Counted from the first letter of the stretch, positions 33,327 to 42,134 are shown. The stretch: DNA of 64,000 nucleotides from Microbacterium stercoris (GCF_017592545.1 NZ_JAGFOA010000001.1:879815-943814), one strand, 5' to 3'. The notes: generated by a model from the letters alone, not told the origin. Program-made: numbers and translations.

Positions 33327-33752
33327 TCAGTCTGCCCACCTGAGCCGGTTGCGCAGCCAGATCGCGGCCCGCCAGATCCCGAAGCACACGCTGGCGATGA
33401 GACCGAGCAGCGCGACACCGGCGATGATCTGCAGCCAGAGGGCCGCATCCATCCCGAGCACCCAGCGGATGCCGTGCACGAGCGTCTAGACACTCGTCGC
33501 CAGCATTACGAGCACCGTCGCCAGCGGGAGCAACGCGAGCGCCATCCTGCCGGCGGCGGCCAAGCCGAGGCCCTTCTGGAGACGCTCGGCGAGCGCGACA
33601 ACGCGCTGAGCCTGACTGGTCGAGTCGTCGAGCTGGGCCGTCACGACGGTGGCGGCCGTCGTGACGGCGTCGTGGATTCCCTGCGCGGCCTCGTTGCGGA
33701 CCTGCACGATCGCGTTCTTCGCGCCGGTGCCGATCTTGTCGACCTCATTGGT
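33327..33752 (-). pseudogene. Remnant of a mobilization-accessory-type membrane protein
   Basis: Reading the minus strand from 33752 gives TNEVDKIGTGAKNAIVQVRN, then AAQGIHDAVTTAATVVTAQLDD, a helical segment, and a membrane helix ending LPLATVLVMLATSV. A TAG stop at 33486-33488 interrupts the frame, which then continues for 52 residues (TLVHGIRWVLGMDAALWLQ, then a second membrane helix and the basic end WLRNRLRWAD) to a TGA at 33327-33329. The N-terminus is missing. The layout matches, from memory, small membrane proteins encoded beside relaxase genes in actinobacterial integrative elements. That family link is a moderate-confidence inference; the in-frame stop and the missing start are visible. 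Confidence 0.55.
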
Positions 33753-33753
33753 C

Positions 33754-34083
33754 GAACACGCCGGAAGCCGACGCTTCTGGCCCCTGGCTCGTCCAGGATC
33801 GGAGCTCGCAGTCGACGACGCATTGCTTCATCCTGAAGACTCGGGCCACCACATCAGCCACTGCCTCACTGTCGCCATTGACGCGCTTCGTACGGTTCAT
33901 ACTCTTCTTTACGCGGAGGACGGCGTCCTGCGCCTGAGCATGATCGGCCAGTACCCGATTCCTCGGACAGCGATGGAATCAGCTGCCTTCGCCTCGTGGC
34001 TCCTCCAGCCTGACGACCCCGCGCGAGTCGCATCACTAAGCTCGCGGCCAGGAGCCACCCTTCTGCAGACCCTTCGACCATGA
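33754..34083 (+). pseudogene. Fragment of an unidentified helical protein upstream of the STAND gene
   Basis: The plus-strand frame ending at TGA 34081-34083 encodes SGHHISHCLTVAIDALRTVH, then LSMIGQYPIPRTAMESAAFASWLL and QPDDPARVAS, a helical pattern seen in hypothetical proteins linked to mobile elements. There is no good start codon or ribosome-binding site (a TTG at 33823 is the best), and after ARVAS the sequence loses the expected pattern, so both ends look truncated. It stops one base before the ATG of the 2041-residue protein. It could be a small gene coupled to it, but a truncated remnant is more likely. Confidence 0.45.
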
Positions 34084-34084
34084 G

Positions 34085-37000
34085 ATGCGCAGACCGATGA
34101 ACGACAGACCTCCGTCCGCAGGAGAACGCGCGGCAATCGCAGGTTACTCTGCGCAGTACGGGATAGCTGCAGAGATCGTGCGGCGCCATCTTCGAGACCT
34201 TCAATGGATTCGACTTGCAGACCCAACGGCGGGTGTGGCGGACGACTTCCAGTTCGGAACCAGCAACGCTCGCCATGCCATCCAGGTGAAGTGGGCTCTG
34301 TACCCTGACTCCTTTTCATGGTCAGATCTCTTTGGAACTCCTAACTCCGAAACCTCCCTCTTCGGGGACCTTGCGGCTTCCTGGCGACGGCTCAAGGATG
34401 AGACGGATGGCGTCCTTCGAATCCATCTGTGTTCCAACAGATACGCGTCGAGCGCAACACCACCGGCAGGCAGTCCGCTCCAGCAGGTTACGGCGACGGG
34501 GCCGCATCACCTCGCGGCTTTTCTTGCGCGGTCGTTCCAACCGGTCCAAGACTTGATCGCTGGTGGTCTTGACGATTGGTCGGCTATCGAGGATCACGAC
34601 CTGGTGAGAGCGTGGAGCTCGGCGTGGGATCGAGTCCAAGCCGCGAGTGGGCTCTCCGACGTGGACTTTGTGGCCTATCTCGCTGCGATCGAGGTCAGGC
34701 TGGGGATTGCCGCACCCCACGAGCTTCTTGCTGATAGCGAGCAGTTGTCTGATCAACACCACATTGCACGGACGATCCAACGACTGGTGGGCGATGCCAG
34801 GCACATCGTGCACCTAACGCGGGATGAACTACTCACGGAGCTTGGATGGAGGAACCGGCTCGTCTACCGTCACCTACACCGATTCCCGGTGCCCGATGTC
34901 TACACCCCGAATGCTGCAGCCGTGGCGGCTCTCAGCGAAGCGCTGAAGGATCATGAGTCTGGCTATCTCGCGTTGGTGGGCGCGGCCGGAACTGGCAAGT
35001 CAACGCTTCTCGAGAGCTTCCGGGCGGACGCGGCCCTCGTCCGTTACTACGCGTTCGTGCCTGATTCCACCGGACCCATAAGCGCTCGAGGTGAGGCCCA
35101 GGCCTTTCTTCATGATCTGAACTTGGCCCTCCAAGAGACCGGTCTCTACTCGCGACACTTCGGGGCCGACTTGACGGGCCAACGATCGGTTCTTGCTTCC
35201 CTCTTGGAAGACGCTCATCGTCGCTACGAGAGAGAGGGCCGCCCAACGATCGTCATTGTTGACGGGCTCGATCACATCTCCCGCGAGCAATCTCCGACTC
35301 GATCTCTGATTGACGAGTTGCCAGCGCCCGAACTTCTCCAGTCCGGGGTTTACTTTGCGCTCGGCTCGCAGTCCGTCGCGATCCTTCCTAGAAACATTCG
35401 AGACAGCCTCGCGGGATCCCGACACATTGAGCTCCCAGCGCTCGCGCGCGGCGAGGTGGATTCGATCATCGACAAGAGCGGCGTGGGGGCGTGGATCGCG
35501 GAGTCAGTGCGCGAAGCCCTGCACAATGAAAGCGAGGGGCACCCCCTCGCTCTCACCTATCTCCTGCAAGATCTGGCCGATGTCGAATCATCTGTGGGCA
35601 ATCCAAGCGACCGCAATCTCGAAGCAACAAGCCGTCTGCGGGAATCGACGGCCTTCAGGGGCGATGTCCTTCGCCGCTACAACGGTTATCTAGAGTCGGT
35701 CGGTGGAGACGCGCCACTGATGGAATTGCTCGCCGTTGTATCGAGGGTTCGCGCGCCCGTTCGAATTGACTGGCTGGCGAGCTGGACGAGCGCTGAGCTC
35801 GCCGAGAAGTTCACTAGCAGGACGTACCCTTTCTTCACTCGGGCAGGAGACGAGTGGCATTTCATCCACAACAGCTTTCGACTCTTCCTCATCGAAAAGA
35901 CCTCTGCCGTCGCTGGAGTCTTCAGCGGCGAGCTTGACCGCAGCCAGTACGCCCGGACGGCCGACATCTGCGCCGCAAGCTCGTCAGTCGTCTACCGAGA
36001 CGAGGAGCTGAGTCATCGATACCTTGCCGGTCAGCTTCACCGTGTCGTGGAGCTCGCCACACCAGAGGCTTTGAGATCGAGACTTTTTCAACTTCGCCCG
36101 ACGCGGGTCGTTCGCTCGCACGCGAACATTGCATTGAGGGCTGCGGCAGAGCTTGGCAATCTGGCCGCGATGGTGCCATTGTTTCTGTTTGCTGCCGAAC
36201 TTGTGCAGCGTGACCACATTCTCAACCCATCGACGCTAGCGGAAGCGGCGGTGGAGGTACTGCCTCCGGAGGAGTTGCGTGAGCACCTGCTACAAAGCGG
36301 CCGGCTTGTAGTTGAAGACGCCGCGGCTTTCCGGGCCGCCGCACATCTCGCCAGCACGGGCTCCTATCTGCTTGCCGATGAACTGCTCCGCGCTGCCGAT
36401 GATCCCAGGTCTTCCCTCGGCAGACGCAGCCGTAGCGACGGAAGCCGGACGGATACGACCAAGGCGTGGACGCGGGCTCACTACCTTCTAGGGGGACTTG
36501 ACCGGGTGCTCGCCGCTCTGGACGCTATCGAAGGCTCCCGGCACATCGACCTAGACGACCAGGATCGCGAAGACGCGATCGACTCGGCTCGTGTCATCCG
36601 TCAGCGCGTGCTTGCCTGCTGCAGTGAGCTGGCGGCGGTAGTGAGAGACAACGAGACTCTTGAGAGCATCTCGGCTCAAGTCTCTGCCATCGGCGATCCG
36701 AACTGGATCGCCCGAATGCAAGTCGTTCGTGCTCGAACGGCCGCGGAGGATGGGCGCCTAGGGGAAGTGGCTCAACGTGCTCAATCGGTGGTCTCGCTCG
36801 ACGCGGAATCCTTGCAAGCCCCGCCGAACCCTGAGCTTGGTGACGATTCGGATGCGGCGAGGGAACCTCACCGCATCGTTGAAGGGCTGCGTCACGCCAT
36901 GCTCGAGACTTTGCTGAGATCAGGGCTCGGCGACCTGAGCGAGGCGTCGATGCTCACCGAGCGGCCACTTGTGCGCCGTTGGCCGGACACCTCGCTGTCT

Positions 37001-40000
37001 GGTCAGGGCCTCGCACCGTTCTTGCCCTACCTCGCGACAACTCGGCTAGAGCTGGTACTCCCGCATCAGGGTGCAAGCGCGGCGACTCCTATGGACACCG
37101 ACTTGGGTCCACGCCATGCCGGCCGTCGCCGCTTCGAGGAGGCGCTCCGCGTCCTGGCACAGATTGAGACGCTCGCTTGGCCTTCTCCAACCGTGGGACC
37201 TGGGACGACTCCACCAATTTCGTCCCTTGCGGATCCGGTCGTGCGCTTGCTCGAGGTCCCTAGTCGCCAGACTCACGACTGGTCCAGCTGGTATTCATTC
37301 CGGGACGCAGCGCCGGAATTATGGGAGCGACTCCTTGCTTCCGCTCTCGCCTCACCCTACGACACCGTGGAGAGCGTGCTCCGGCTCTTCCAGGATGCTT
37401 GGTCATCGAGTACCCGCAAGGTCTACTGGCACCCGTCCCTTCGAACGGGGGTCGTCAAATGGGTCGCAGAGCACGTTCCCGGGTTGACCGATTTGACGCA
37501 GGAGATCTTGACGAGCATCGATGCGGAAGTCGAAGGCGCAGCTTGGGATGTCCATGACCGGGTCGACACCTGGCTCACCCACTCCCGTAGCTGGGCTGCT
37601 GCAGGATTCGAGAACCGGGCGAGGGCGGCACTCCAATCAGCAGTCGAGCAAGGGTGGGGGCCAAGCCAAAACGACGAAAACGAGCAGCTTGCGCACTATG
37701 CGGAGTGGCTCGAACTGGCCTTCGAAAGCGGCGCGATCGAAGTTGATCCATTCGTGGAGGACATCCTGGATTTCGCCAGCCGAGTGGAACGCGCATCGGC
37801 AGACGCTTCAGGCCAGGCGAAAGCGGCCGCGGAAGCAATCACCCTCGCGGCCTTCCGCGCGAGCCCCGCTCTCGCATGCCAGTTGGCTACGTTCTTCTGC
37901 GATCGGGGAGTGTTCGAAGAGAGTGCCGCCATCGGGTCGATCGTGCGCGGACTCGTCGCGTCCAGGGACGGAGCTGAGGTCGGATTGTCGATCTACTGCC
38001 ACATGCTCGCCCCCGCATCGCAATACATCACTTCCGCTGTGCGGGACGACGTCACCCTGGCGGCATCGCAGTCGTCTTGGAAAGCAACCGTGGCCTGGGC
38101 CGAATCGCTTCGGATCGGTTCGGAGAACGGGCCAGGAACCAGCCAGACCGATGCTGAACAGCCACCCGCATCCGATGAGCCCCAGGCGGTTCCCCCGCCT
38201 ATTCCTGCGAGCCCTTCCGCGCTGCTCCGACAGATGCGCGAAGCAGATGCAGAGGGAATCAGCGGTGCGACCATGGCAGCCTGGGAAGCGGCGCTGGCAG
38301 AATCGACTCACCTTCCGTCGCGCCCGGTGGCCGAAGCGCTTATTGATGAGGGCCGCAGGATGGGTCTCACAGGCCCATTCATGGGCTCGGTGATCGCAAC
38401 CTGCGCGGCCGCTGGCGGCGGCAGGAAGGCTACGGATGCGCTTAGCGAAGCGCTCACACGCTTGCCCGTAGCTGGGTGGTGGCGCCGCTACGACGGCGGG
38501 ACCCGGCTCGCTCTGATAAAGGCGGCGCTGGGCAACAATGACCCGGAGCTTCAGCGGATCAGTGTGAACGACTTTGCCGGAGCAATCACCTCGGGCGCCT
38601 TGTCGGCAGACATCCCGATCCATGACCTCCTCCAAATTCTCCGCGTCCTCGTAGGGGACCGGGCGGTGGGCGATGCCTGGGTATCGGCACGACCGAGTCT
38701 CGACATCTTCGCACCAAGCGCTAGCAGACCTGCATCACTCACGGCTCCCACCGATGCAATCAGCCCCGCTGAAGCCGGGGCGAAGTGGGTGTCTGGGTTC
38801 GTTGGGCACCCGACCCGAACCATTGACTTCGGCGCGCGGAACGTGCTCGAGGCGCTGATCAATGCACGCAGCGCGTCAGCAGAACTCGCTGCAGTTGACC
38901 TACTTGCCAGCAGTGGATGGCAAGCCGAAGGCGCGCTTGCCATCCTGCTTCGCGCAGCCGCTCATGGACACCGTCTCAGCGACGCTGCGCTTGGAGGAAT
39001 CGCGGTTGCCGCGCAAAACGACGACCTCATCGTCCGTGCGCTCGCGCAGGAAGTGCTAGCCAAGAGCGGGGTGGAGCCGCCGACTCTGCCGGACCGCGAG
39101 CTGCCGCCGACCATTCGGCTGTCGTTTCCACCCCTGTCCGGGTACAAGAGCTACCTCCTCGATGCTGAAGGGGTGCCCGTGGTCGACATGACCAACCCCC
39201 TCGAAGTCGTTGCGCCATATGAGAACCTCCTTCTGAAGATCGCGGATGTATCAGGGCTCGACGAGTCTGCGGTGCTTCACTACGCCAGCGAGATCGCGCG
39301 CACCCAACCCGACCCATGGCTCGCAGGCGGGCACAGGGCACAAGCAGAACGGCTAAAGCGCCGCGGACAGAAGCTGATCTATCGGCCTTGGGCGCTGATG
39401 GTTGGGCGAAGGGCGGTGGGGCACGTCGCCGCCCTGCTACACGACAGCGGCAATCTTCGCTCCGCGGGCAATCTCGCAGTCGAAATGGGCCTCCTCGACA
39501 GCATTGACTCGCCTACTCCGCGGCCGTTGAATGCATCCACGCCTCTCCCTTGGCGCGACGAGTCCGCGCGCGGCTATGACACCCGCACTTGGACTGAAGA
39601 GGCGACCGCTGCCGCTGAGGCGTATGCGAGCGCCCATCGTGATGCCGAGACCTTCGTCCTTGCCGAGGTGGGTGAATGGAAGTCACTCGCGTGGAAGACT
39701 CCCAGCGAGCGTCGAACCGTCGTGCCAGTGATTGGACTCCGATCCAAAGGCCTGCGCCTAATCCGCACTGCGTCGGTGATAAGCCTGGACCTCGAGGCCC
39801 GCGCCTATGAAGAGTTTGATTCGGGCGACGAGAGTCTCGTGGTCCGTTCCGAGGAATATCTGTCCGACCCGGAGCGCCCGCAGTGGATCGCAATCAACCC
39901 GTCCTTCGCTCGCCGACTCGGGTGGAGACCGTCGATCGACGTGCCGTTTGAGTGGCTGGGGGAGGACGGGACATGGAGGGCGAGAACTGTCTTTCGTGTG

Positions 40001-40210
40001 CGTGGGGATCTCGGCTTCGCCCCGCCCGCGGACGACTACGCGGGAAGTGTCTGGCAGGTCGAACTGAGCGAGGCTGGCGAGCGCGAATTGCGATCCGTTG
40101 AACCGACGTTCAGCAGAATGTTGCGGGTGAAGCGGCGCGTCACGGGTGACGACGGCGAAGAGTCAGCAACGGCGGAGGTGGAGCTTCCGGCAACCGGCCC
40201 GTTCAGATGA
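34085..40210 (+). CDS. Giant STAND NTPase with N-terminal Cap4-like nuclease signature (Avs-like)
   Basis: A 2041-residue protein. Residues 1-190 have G20-Y21-x-x-Q24, D53-D54 and Q67-V-K69 (ARHAIQVKW), the pattern of Cap4-type PD-(D/E)xK nucleases. Residues 270-560 form a P-loop NTPase of the STAND class: Walker A GAAGTGKST (299-307), Walker B TIVIVDGLDH (388-397), a sensor strand YFALGSQS (423-430) and the GHPLAL helix. The remaining 1400 residues are mostly helical, like a TPR-type sensor, with a Pro-rich linker near 1351-1380, and end in a beta-rich segment. This is the architecture of antiviral Avs proteins, in which binding of a phage protein triggers the nuclease. The ATG at 34085 has no strong ribosome-binding site and lies one base after the upstream stop; an ATG four codons later is possible. 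Architecture is read from the sequence; target and antiviral action are inferred. Confidence 0.8.
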   Translation: MRRPMNDRPPSAGERAAIAGYSAQYGIAAEIVRRHLRDLQWIRLADPTAGVADDFQFGTSNARHAIQVKWALYPDSFSWSDLFGTPNSETSLFGDLAASWRRLKDETDGVLRIHLCSNRYASSATPPAGSPLQQVTATGPHHLAAFLARSFQPVQDLIAGGLDDWSAIEDHDLVRAWSSAWDRVQAASGLSDVDFVAYLAAIEVRLGIAAPHELLADSEQLSDQHHIARTIQRLVGDARHIVHLTRDELLTELGWRNRLVYRHLHRFPVPDVYTPNAAAVAALSEALKDHESGYLALVGAAGTGKSTLLESFRADAALVRYYAFVPDSTGPISARGEAQAFLHDLNLALQETGLYSRHFGADLTGQRSVLASLLEDAHRRYEREGRPTIVIVDGLDHISREQSPTRSLIDELPAPELLQSGVYFALGSQSVAILPRNIRDSLAGSRHIELPALARGEVDSIIDKSGVGAWIAESVREALHNESEGHPLALTYLLQDLADVESSVGNPSDRNLEATSRLRESTAFRGDVLRRYNGYLESVGGDAPLMELLAVVSRVRAPVRIDWLASWTSAELAEKFTSRTYPFFTRAGDEWHFIHNSFRLFLIEKTSAVAGVFSGELDRSQYARTADICAASSSVVYRDEELSHRYLAGQLHRVVELATPEALRSRLFQLRPTRVVRSHANIALRAAAELGNLAAMVPLFLFAAELVQRDHILNPSTLAEAAVEVLPPEELREHLLQSGRLVVEDAAAFRAAAHLASTGSYLLADELLRAADDPRSSLGRRSRSDGSRTDTTKAWTRAHYLLGGLDRVLAALDAIEGSRHIDLDDQDREDAIDSARVIRQRVLACCSELAAVVRDNETLESISAQVSAIGDPNWIARMQVVRARTAAEDGRLGEVAQRAQSVVSLDAESLQAPPNPELGDDSDAAREPHRIVEGLRHAMLETLLRSGLGDLSEASMLTERPLVRRWPDTSLSGQGLAPFLPYLATTRLELVLPHQGASAATPMDTDLGPRHAGRRRFEEALRVLAQIETLAWPSPTVGPGTTPPISSLADPVVRLLEVPSRQTHDWSSWYSFRDAAPELWERLLASALASPYDTVESVLRLFQDAWSSSTRKVYWHPSLRTGVVKWVAEHVPGLTDLTQEILTSIDAEVEGAAWDVHDRVDTWLTHSRSWAAAGFENRARAALQSAVEQGWGPSQNDENEQLAHYAEWLELAFESGAIEVDPFVEDILDFASRVERASADASGQAKAAAEAITLAAFRASPALACQLATFFCDRGVFEESAAIGSIVRGLVASRDGAEVGLSIYCHMLAPASQYITSAVRDDVTLAASQSSWKATVAWAESLRIGSENGPGTSQTDAEQPPASDEPQAVPPPIPASPSALLRQMREADAEGISGATMAAWEAALAESTHLPSRPVAEALIDEGRRMGLTGPFMGSVIATCAAAGGGRKATDALSEALTRLPVAGWWRRYDGGTRLALIKAALGNNDPELQRISVNDFAGAITSGALSADIPIHDLLQILRVLVGDRAVGDAWVSARPSLDIFAPSASRPASLTAPTDAISPAEAGAKWVSGFVGHPTRTIDFGARNVLEALINARSASAELAAVDLLASSGWQAEGALAILLRAAAHGHRLSDAALGGIAVAAQNDDLIVRALAQEVLAKSGVEPPTLPDRELPPTIRLSFPPLSGYKSYLLDAEGVPVVDMTNPLEVVAPYENLLLKIADVSGLDESAVLHYASEIARTQPDPWLAGGHRAQAERLKRRGQKLIYRPWALMVGRRAVGHVAALLHDSGNLRSAGNLAVEMGLLDSIDSPTPRPLNASTPLPWRDESARGYDTRTWTEEATAAAEAYASAHRDAETFVLAEVGEWKSLAWKTPSERRTVVPVIGLRSKGLRLIRTASVISLDLEARAYEEFDSGDESLVVRSEEYLSDPERPQWIAINPSFARRLGWRPSIDVPFEWLGEDGTWRARTVFRVRGDLGFAPPADDYAGSVWQVELSEAGERELRSVEPTFSRMLRVKRRVTGDDGEESATAEVELPATGPFR

Positions 40211-40256
40211 CGGCTGCCGTCGGAGCAGTCACGCGGCGGCTACCTCAACCCGGTTC

Positions 40257-40278
40257 CTTGGGAACATCCTGGTAACAG
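40257..40278 (+). repeat. 22-bp island-end repeat, right copy (possible integrase arm site)
   Basis: Matches 22111-22132 in 21 of 22 positions, same orientation. It lies 46 bp after the STAND gene and 104 bp before attR. The rest of 40211-40381 holds nothing else that I can identify. Confidence 0.75.
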
Positions 40279-40381
40279 AACACCTGTGAGCACCTGCCCT
40301 CAGCTGTTCCGGGATGTGCCCAACTTCCGCGGAATCACGTGGTTTCAGATGCCTGCGACCACAGCGTCGAACCCCCGATCA

Positions 40382-40420
40382 GGGTTCAAATCCCACCGTT
40401 ACCGCCACCACGAAGGCCCC
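40382..40420 (+). repeat. attR: displaced copy of the tRNA-Ser 3' end
   Basis: 39 bp matching 22018-22056 except for C to T in the acceptor strand (CGTTACC). The sequence upstream does not complete a tRNA, so this is the displaced original end of the gene. Confidence 0.9.
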
Positions 40421-40455
40421 GACTTCCTTGATTTCTCAAGGCGAGCGGGGCCTTC
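40412..40455 (+). terminator. Displaced tRNA terminator at the right island border
   Basis: GAAGGCCCCG (40412-40421) pairs with CGGGGCCTTC (40446-40455), with an inner CCTTG/CAAGG stem; GTCTTTG follows. It resembles the hairpin behind the tRNA at 22048-22090 and was probably the chromosomal terminator before insertion. The following 40456-40663 contains no gene that I can support. Confidence 0.7.
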
Positions 40456-40663
40456 GTCTTTGCTGGACGTGCTAGCGACCCAGCCCGACGGGTGGTTGCC
40501 CTGCCACGCTCTAAGAATTGAGCGGCCGACCTGGCTTGTGGTCCTGCGCCGGATCGACGCTTCGGCCCCCGACGCGCCGCTCGTCTGCGCGGAGACGTTG
40601 CAGAGCACGCGACGACGCGTGGTGCCTTCCCGTCGACTGGCTCGCCGGAGTCCCGGACGCCGT

Positions 40664-40719
40664 TTGACACCACGATGGCTCCGGGTGCATGCTGACCGTG
40701 TGCTAAATGGATTTAGCAC
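40664..40719 (+). promoter_or_regulatory. Promoter and LacI-type operator of the second sugar operon
   Basis: TTGACA (40664-40669) and CATGCT (40688-40693), spaced 18 bp, form a good promoter. A perfect 20-bp palindrome GTGCTAAATGGATTTAGCAC (40700-40719) covers the expected transcription start. The likely repressor is the LacI-family protein encoded at the end of the operon (48290-49318). Confidence 0.75.
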
Positions 40720-40726
40720 CGCCGCC

Positions 40727-40751
40727 AAGGCGGAGGAGTCCTCTCCGCCTT
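40727..40751 (+). other. Hairpin in the 5' leader of the sugar operon
   Basis: AAGGCGGAG (40727-40735) pairs with CTCCGCCTT (40743-40751) around a 7-nt loop, between the operator and the ribosome-binding site. It might stabilise the mRNA or act in attenuation; no longer riboswitch-like structure is visible. Confidence 0.5.
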
Positions 40752-40781
40752 GACGCGTCCCGAGACAAAGGAGTCCGCAGC

Positions 40782-42134
40782 ATGACCACCGCGCCCACCC
40801 GCGCCCGCTTTCGCAGGCGCCCGCTTACCGCATTCGCCCTCGCCGCAGGCACGACCGTGATCCTCGCCGGCTGCGCAGCCGGCGGTGAAGACGCCTCGGC
40901 TCGCGTCGAAGAGGGCACCGGCACCGGCACGATCACCGTCTGGGCTCTCGACGGCCAGTCGGCCGAGAACGAGGCGATCCAGGGGATCATGGACGACTTC
41001 GAGGCGGCCAACGCCGACATCACCGTCGACATGCAGTTCATCCCGCCGGACCAGTTCCTCACGGGGCTCCAGACCGCGAGCGACGAGGAGCTCCCCGACG
41101 TCCTGGCGGTCGATGGGCCCCTCATGGCGAACTACGCCTACAACGGCTACATCGCACCGCTGCAGGACTGGGTCTCGCAGGAGACGATCGATAACCAGAC
41201 CGAGGCGATCAAGGGCCAGAACACGGTCGGAGGCGACCTGTACGCGGTCGGCATGATGAACTCCGGCCTGGCCATGTGGGGCAACAAGGCCCTGCTCGAG
41301 GCGGCCGGGATCACGATGCCCACGAGCGCGGACGAGGCGTGGACGGCCGAGGAGTTCACCGGGGTGCTCCAGACGCTCGCCCAGCAGGATGCCGACGGCA
41401 AGCCGTTCGGTGTCGCGGAGAACAACGGCTTCGCCACCGAGTACGGCATCTACGCGTTTGCGCCGATCCTGTGGTCAGCGGGCACCCCGCTCATCGCCGA
41501 CGGCGAGGCCGCCGGAGCCATCGACTCGGACGCGGCCGTCGAGGCGATGAGCACGTTCGCGTCGTGGCGCGAGTTCACGGACCCCGATACCGATGGCAGT
41601 GCGTTCCAGTCGGGCCGCGTGGCCCTGAACTGGATGGGCAACTGGATGTACCCCGCCTATCGCGAGGCGCTCGGCGACGACCTCGTCGTGGGTCCGCTGC
41701 CCGACTTCGGAGCGGGCGCGAAGACCGGATCCGGCACCATCGCCTGGAGCATGGGCGGCGCGACGAAGAATGCCAAGGCCGCGGGTCTGCTTCTCGACTT
41801 CCTCATGAGCGATGAGATCGTCACCACCTACACGAACGCGAACGGCGCACCCCCCGCCACCACGACGGTGCTCGGGACGTCGGAGCTGTACGGCGAAGGC
41901 AAGCCGCTGCAGTTCCTGAGCGAGCAGCTCAACGCCGCCTGCCCGACCGAGGACAAGCTCACCGAGGACTGCGTCTCCGTCTCGCGCCCCATCACGGCGG
42001 GCTACCCCGTGGTCACGGCCGAGTTCGGCAAGGCGCTCGCGGCAATCTGGGCGGGAGAGGACACGGCCGAGACGCTGCACGCCGCTGCGCGTGCCATCGA
42101 CCGCGACTTCTCCGACAACGACGACTACCGCTGA
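40782..42134 (+). CDS. Extracellular solute-binding lipoprotein, carbohydrate ABC importer
   Basis: A 450-residue family 1 binding protein. The signal peptide ends in VILAGC, giving lipidated Cys31. ITVWALDGQSAENEAIQGIMDDFEAAN and then VALNWMGNWMYPAY are typical of sugar-binding proteins. AAAGGAG lies 9 bp before the ATG. It is first in an operon of seven genes with two permeases, hydrolases and a kinase; a strong hairpin behind it (42144-42178) probably keeps its expression higher than that of the permeases. The associated beta-propeller hydrolase and kinase suggest a fructose-containing oligosaccharide as substrate. Confidence 0.93.
   Translation: MTTAPTRARFRRRPLTAFALAAGTTVILAGCAAGGEDASARVEEGTGTGTITVWALDGQSAENEAIQGIMDDFEAANADITVDMQFIPPDQFLTGLQTASDEELPDVLAVDGPLMANYAYNGYIAPLQDWVSQETIDNQTEAIKGQNTVGGDLYAVGMMNSGLAMWGNKALLEAAGITMPTSADEAWTAEEFTGVLQTLAQQDADGKPFGVAENNGFATEYGIYAFAPILWSAGTPLIADGEAAGAIDSDAAVEAMSTFASWREFTDPDTDGSAFQSGRVALNWMGNWMYPAYREALGDDLVVGPLPDFGAGAKTGSGTIAWSMGGATKNAKAAGLLLDFLMSDEIVTTYTNANGAPPATTTVLGTSELYGEGKPLQFLSEQLNAACPTEDKLTEDCVSVSRPITAGYPVVTAEFGKALAAIWAGEDTAETLHAAARAIDRDFSDNDDYR

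Larger units (their letters stand above)
22018..40420. mobile_element. Genomic island in tRNA-Ser(CGA), defence cargo, integrase missing
   Basis: About 18.4 kb bounded by direct 39-bp copies of the tRNA-Ser 3' end (22018-22056 and 40382-40420, one mismatch) and by 22-bp direct repeats just inside. The cargo is a six-gene restriction-like cassette on the minus strand, a 2041-codon STAND/nuclease gene on the plus strand, and the remains of two genes at 33327-34083. Codon use and base composition inside are visibly less GC-biased than outside, most of all in the DUF262 gene and parts of the methyltransferase gene. No tyrosine or serine recombinase was found in any frame, so the element is probably fixed or needs an integrase in trans. 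Confidence 0.88.

Noticed and set aside
33649..33753. Extension of the plus-strand frame upstream of 33754
   Set aside because: This part lies opposite the decayed membrane-protein gene and looks like its antisense shadow.
40382..40420. Second tRNA gene at the right island end
   Set aside because: Only the T-arm and acceptor 3' strand are present; the upstream sequence does not supply a D-arm or anticodon arm.
40286..40753. 155-codon plus-strand frame spanning the right island border
   Set aside because: It crosses the att site, terminator and promoter/operator of the next operon and has no family motif.
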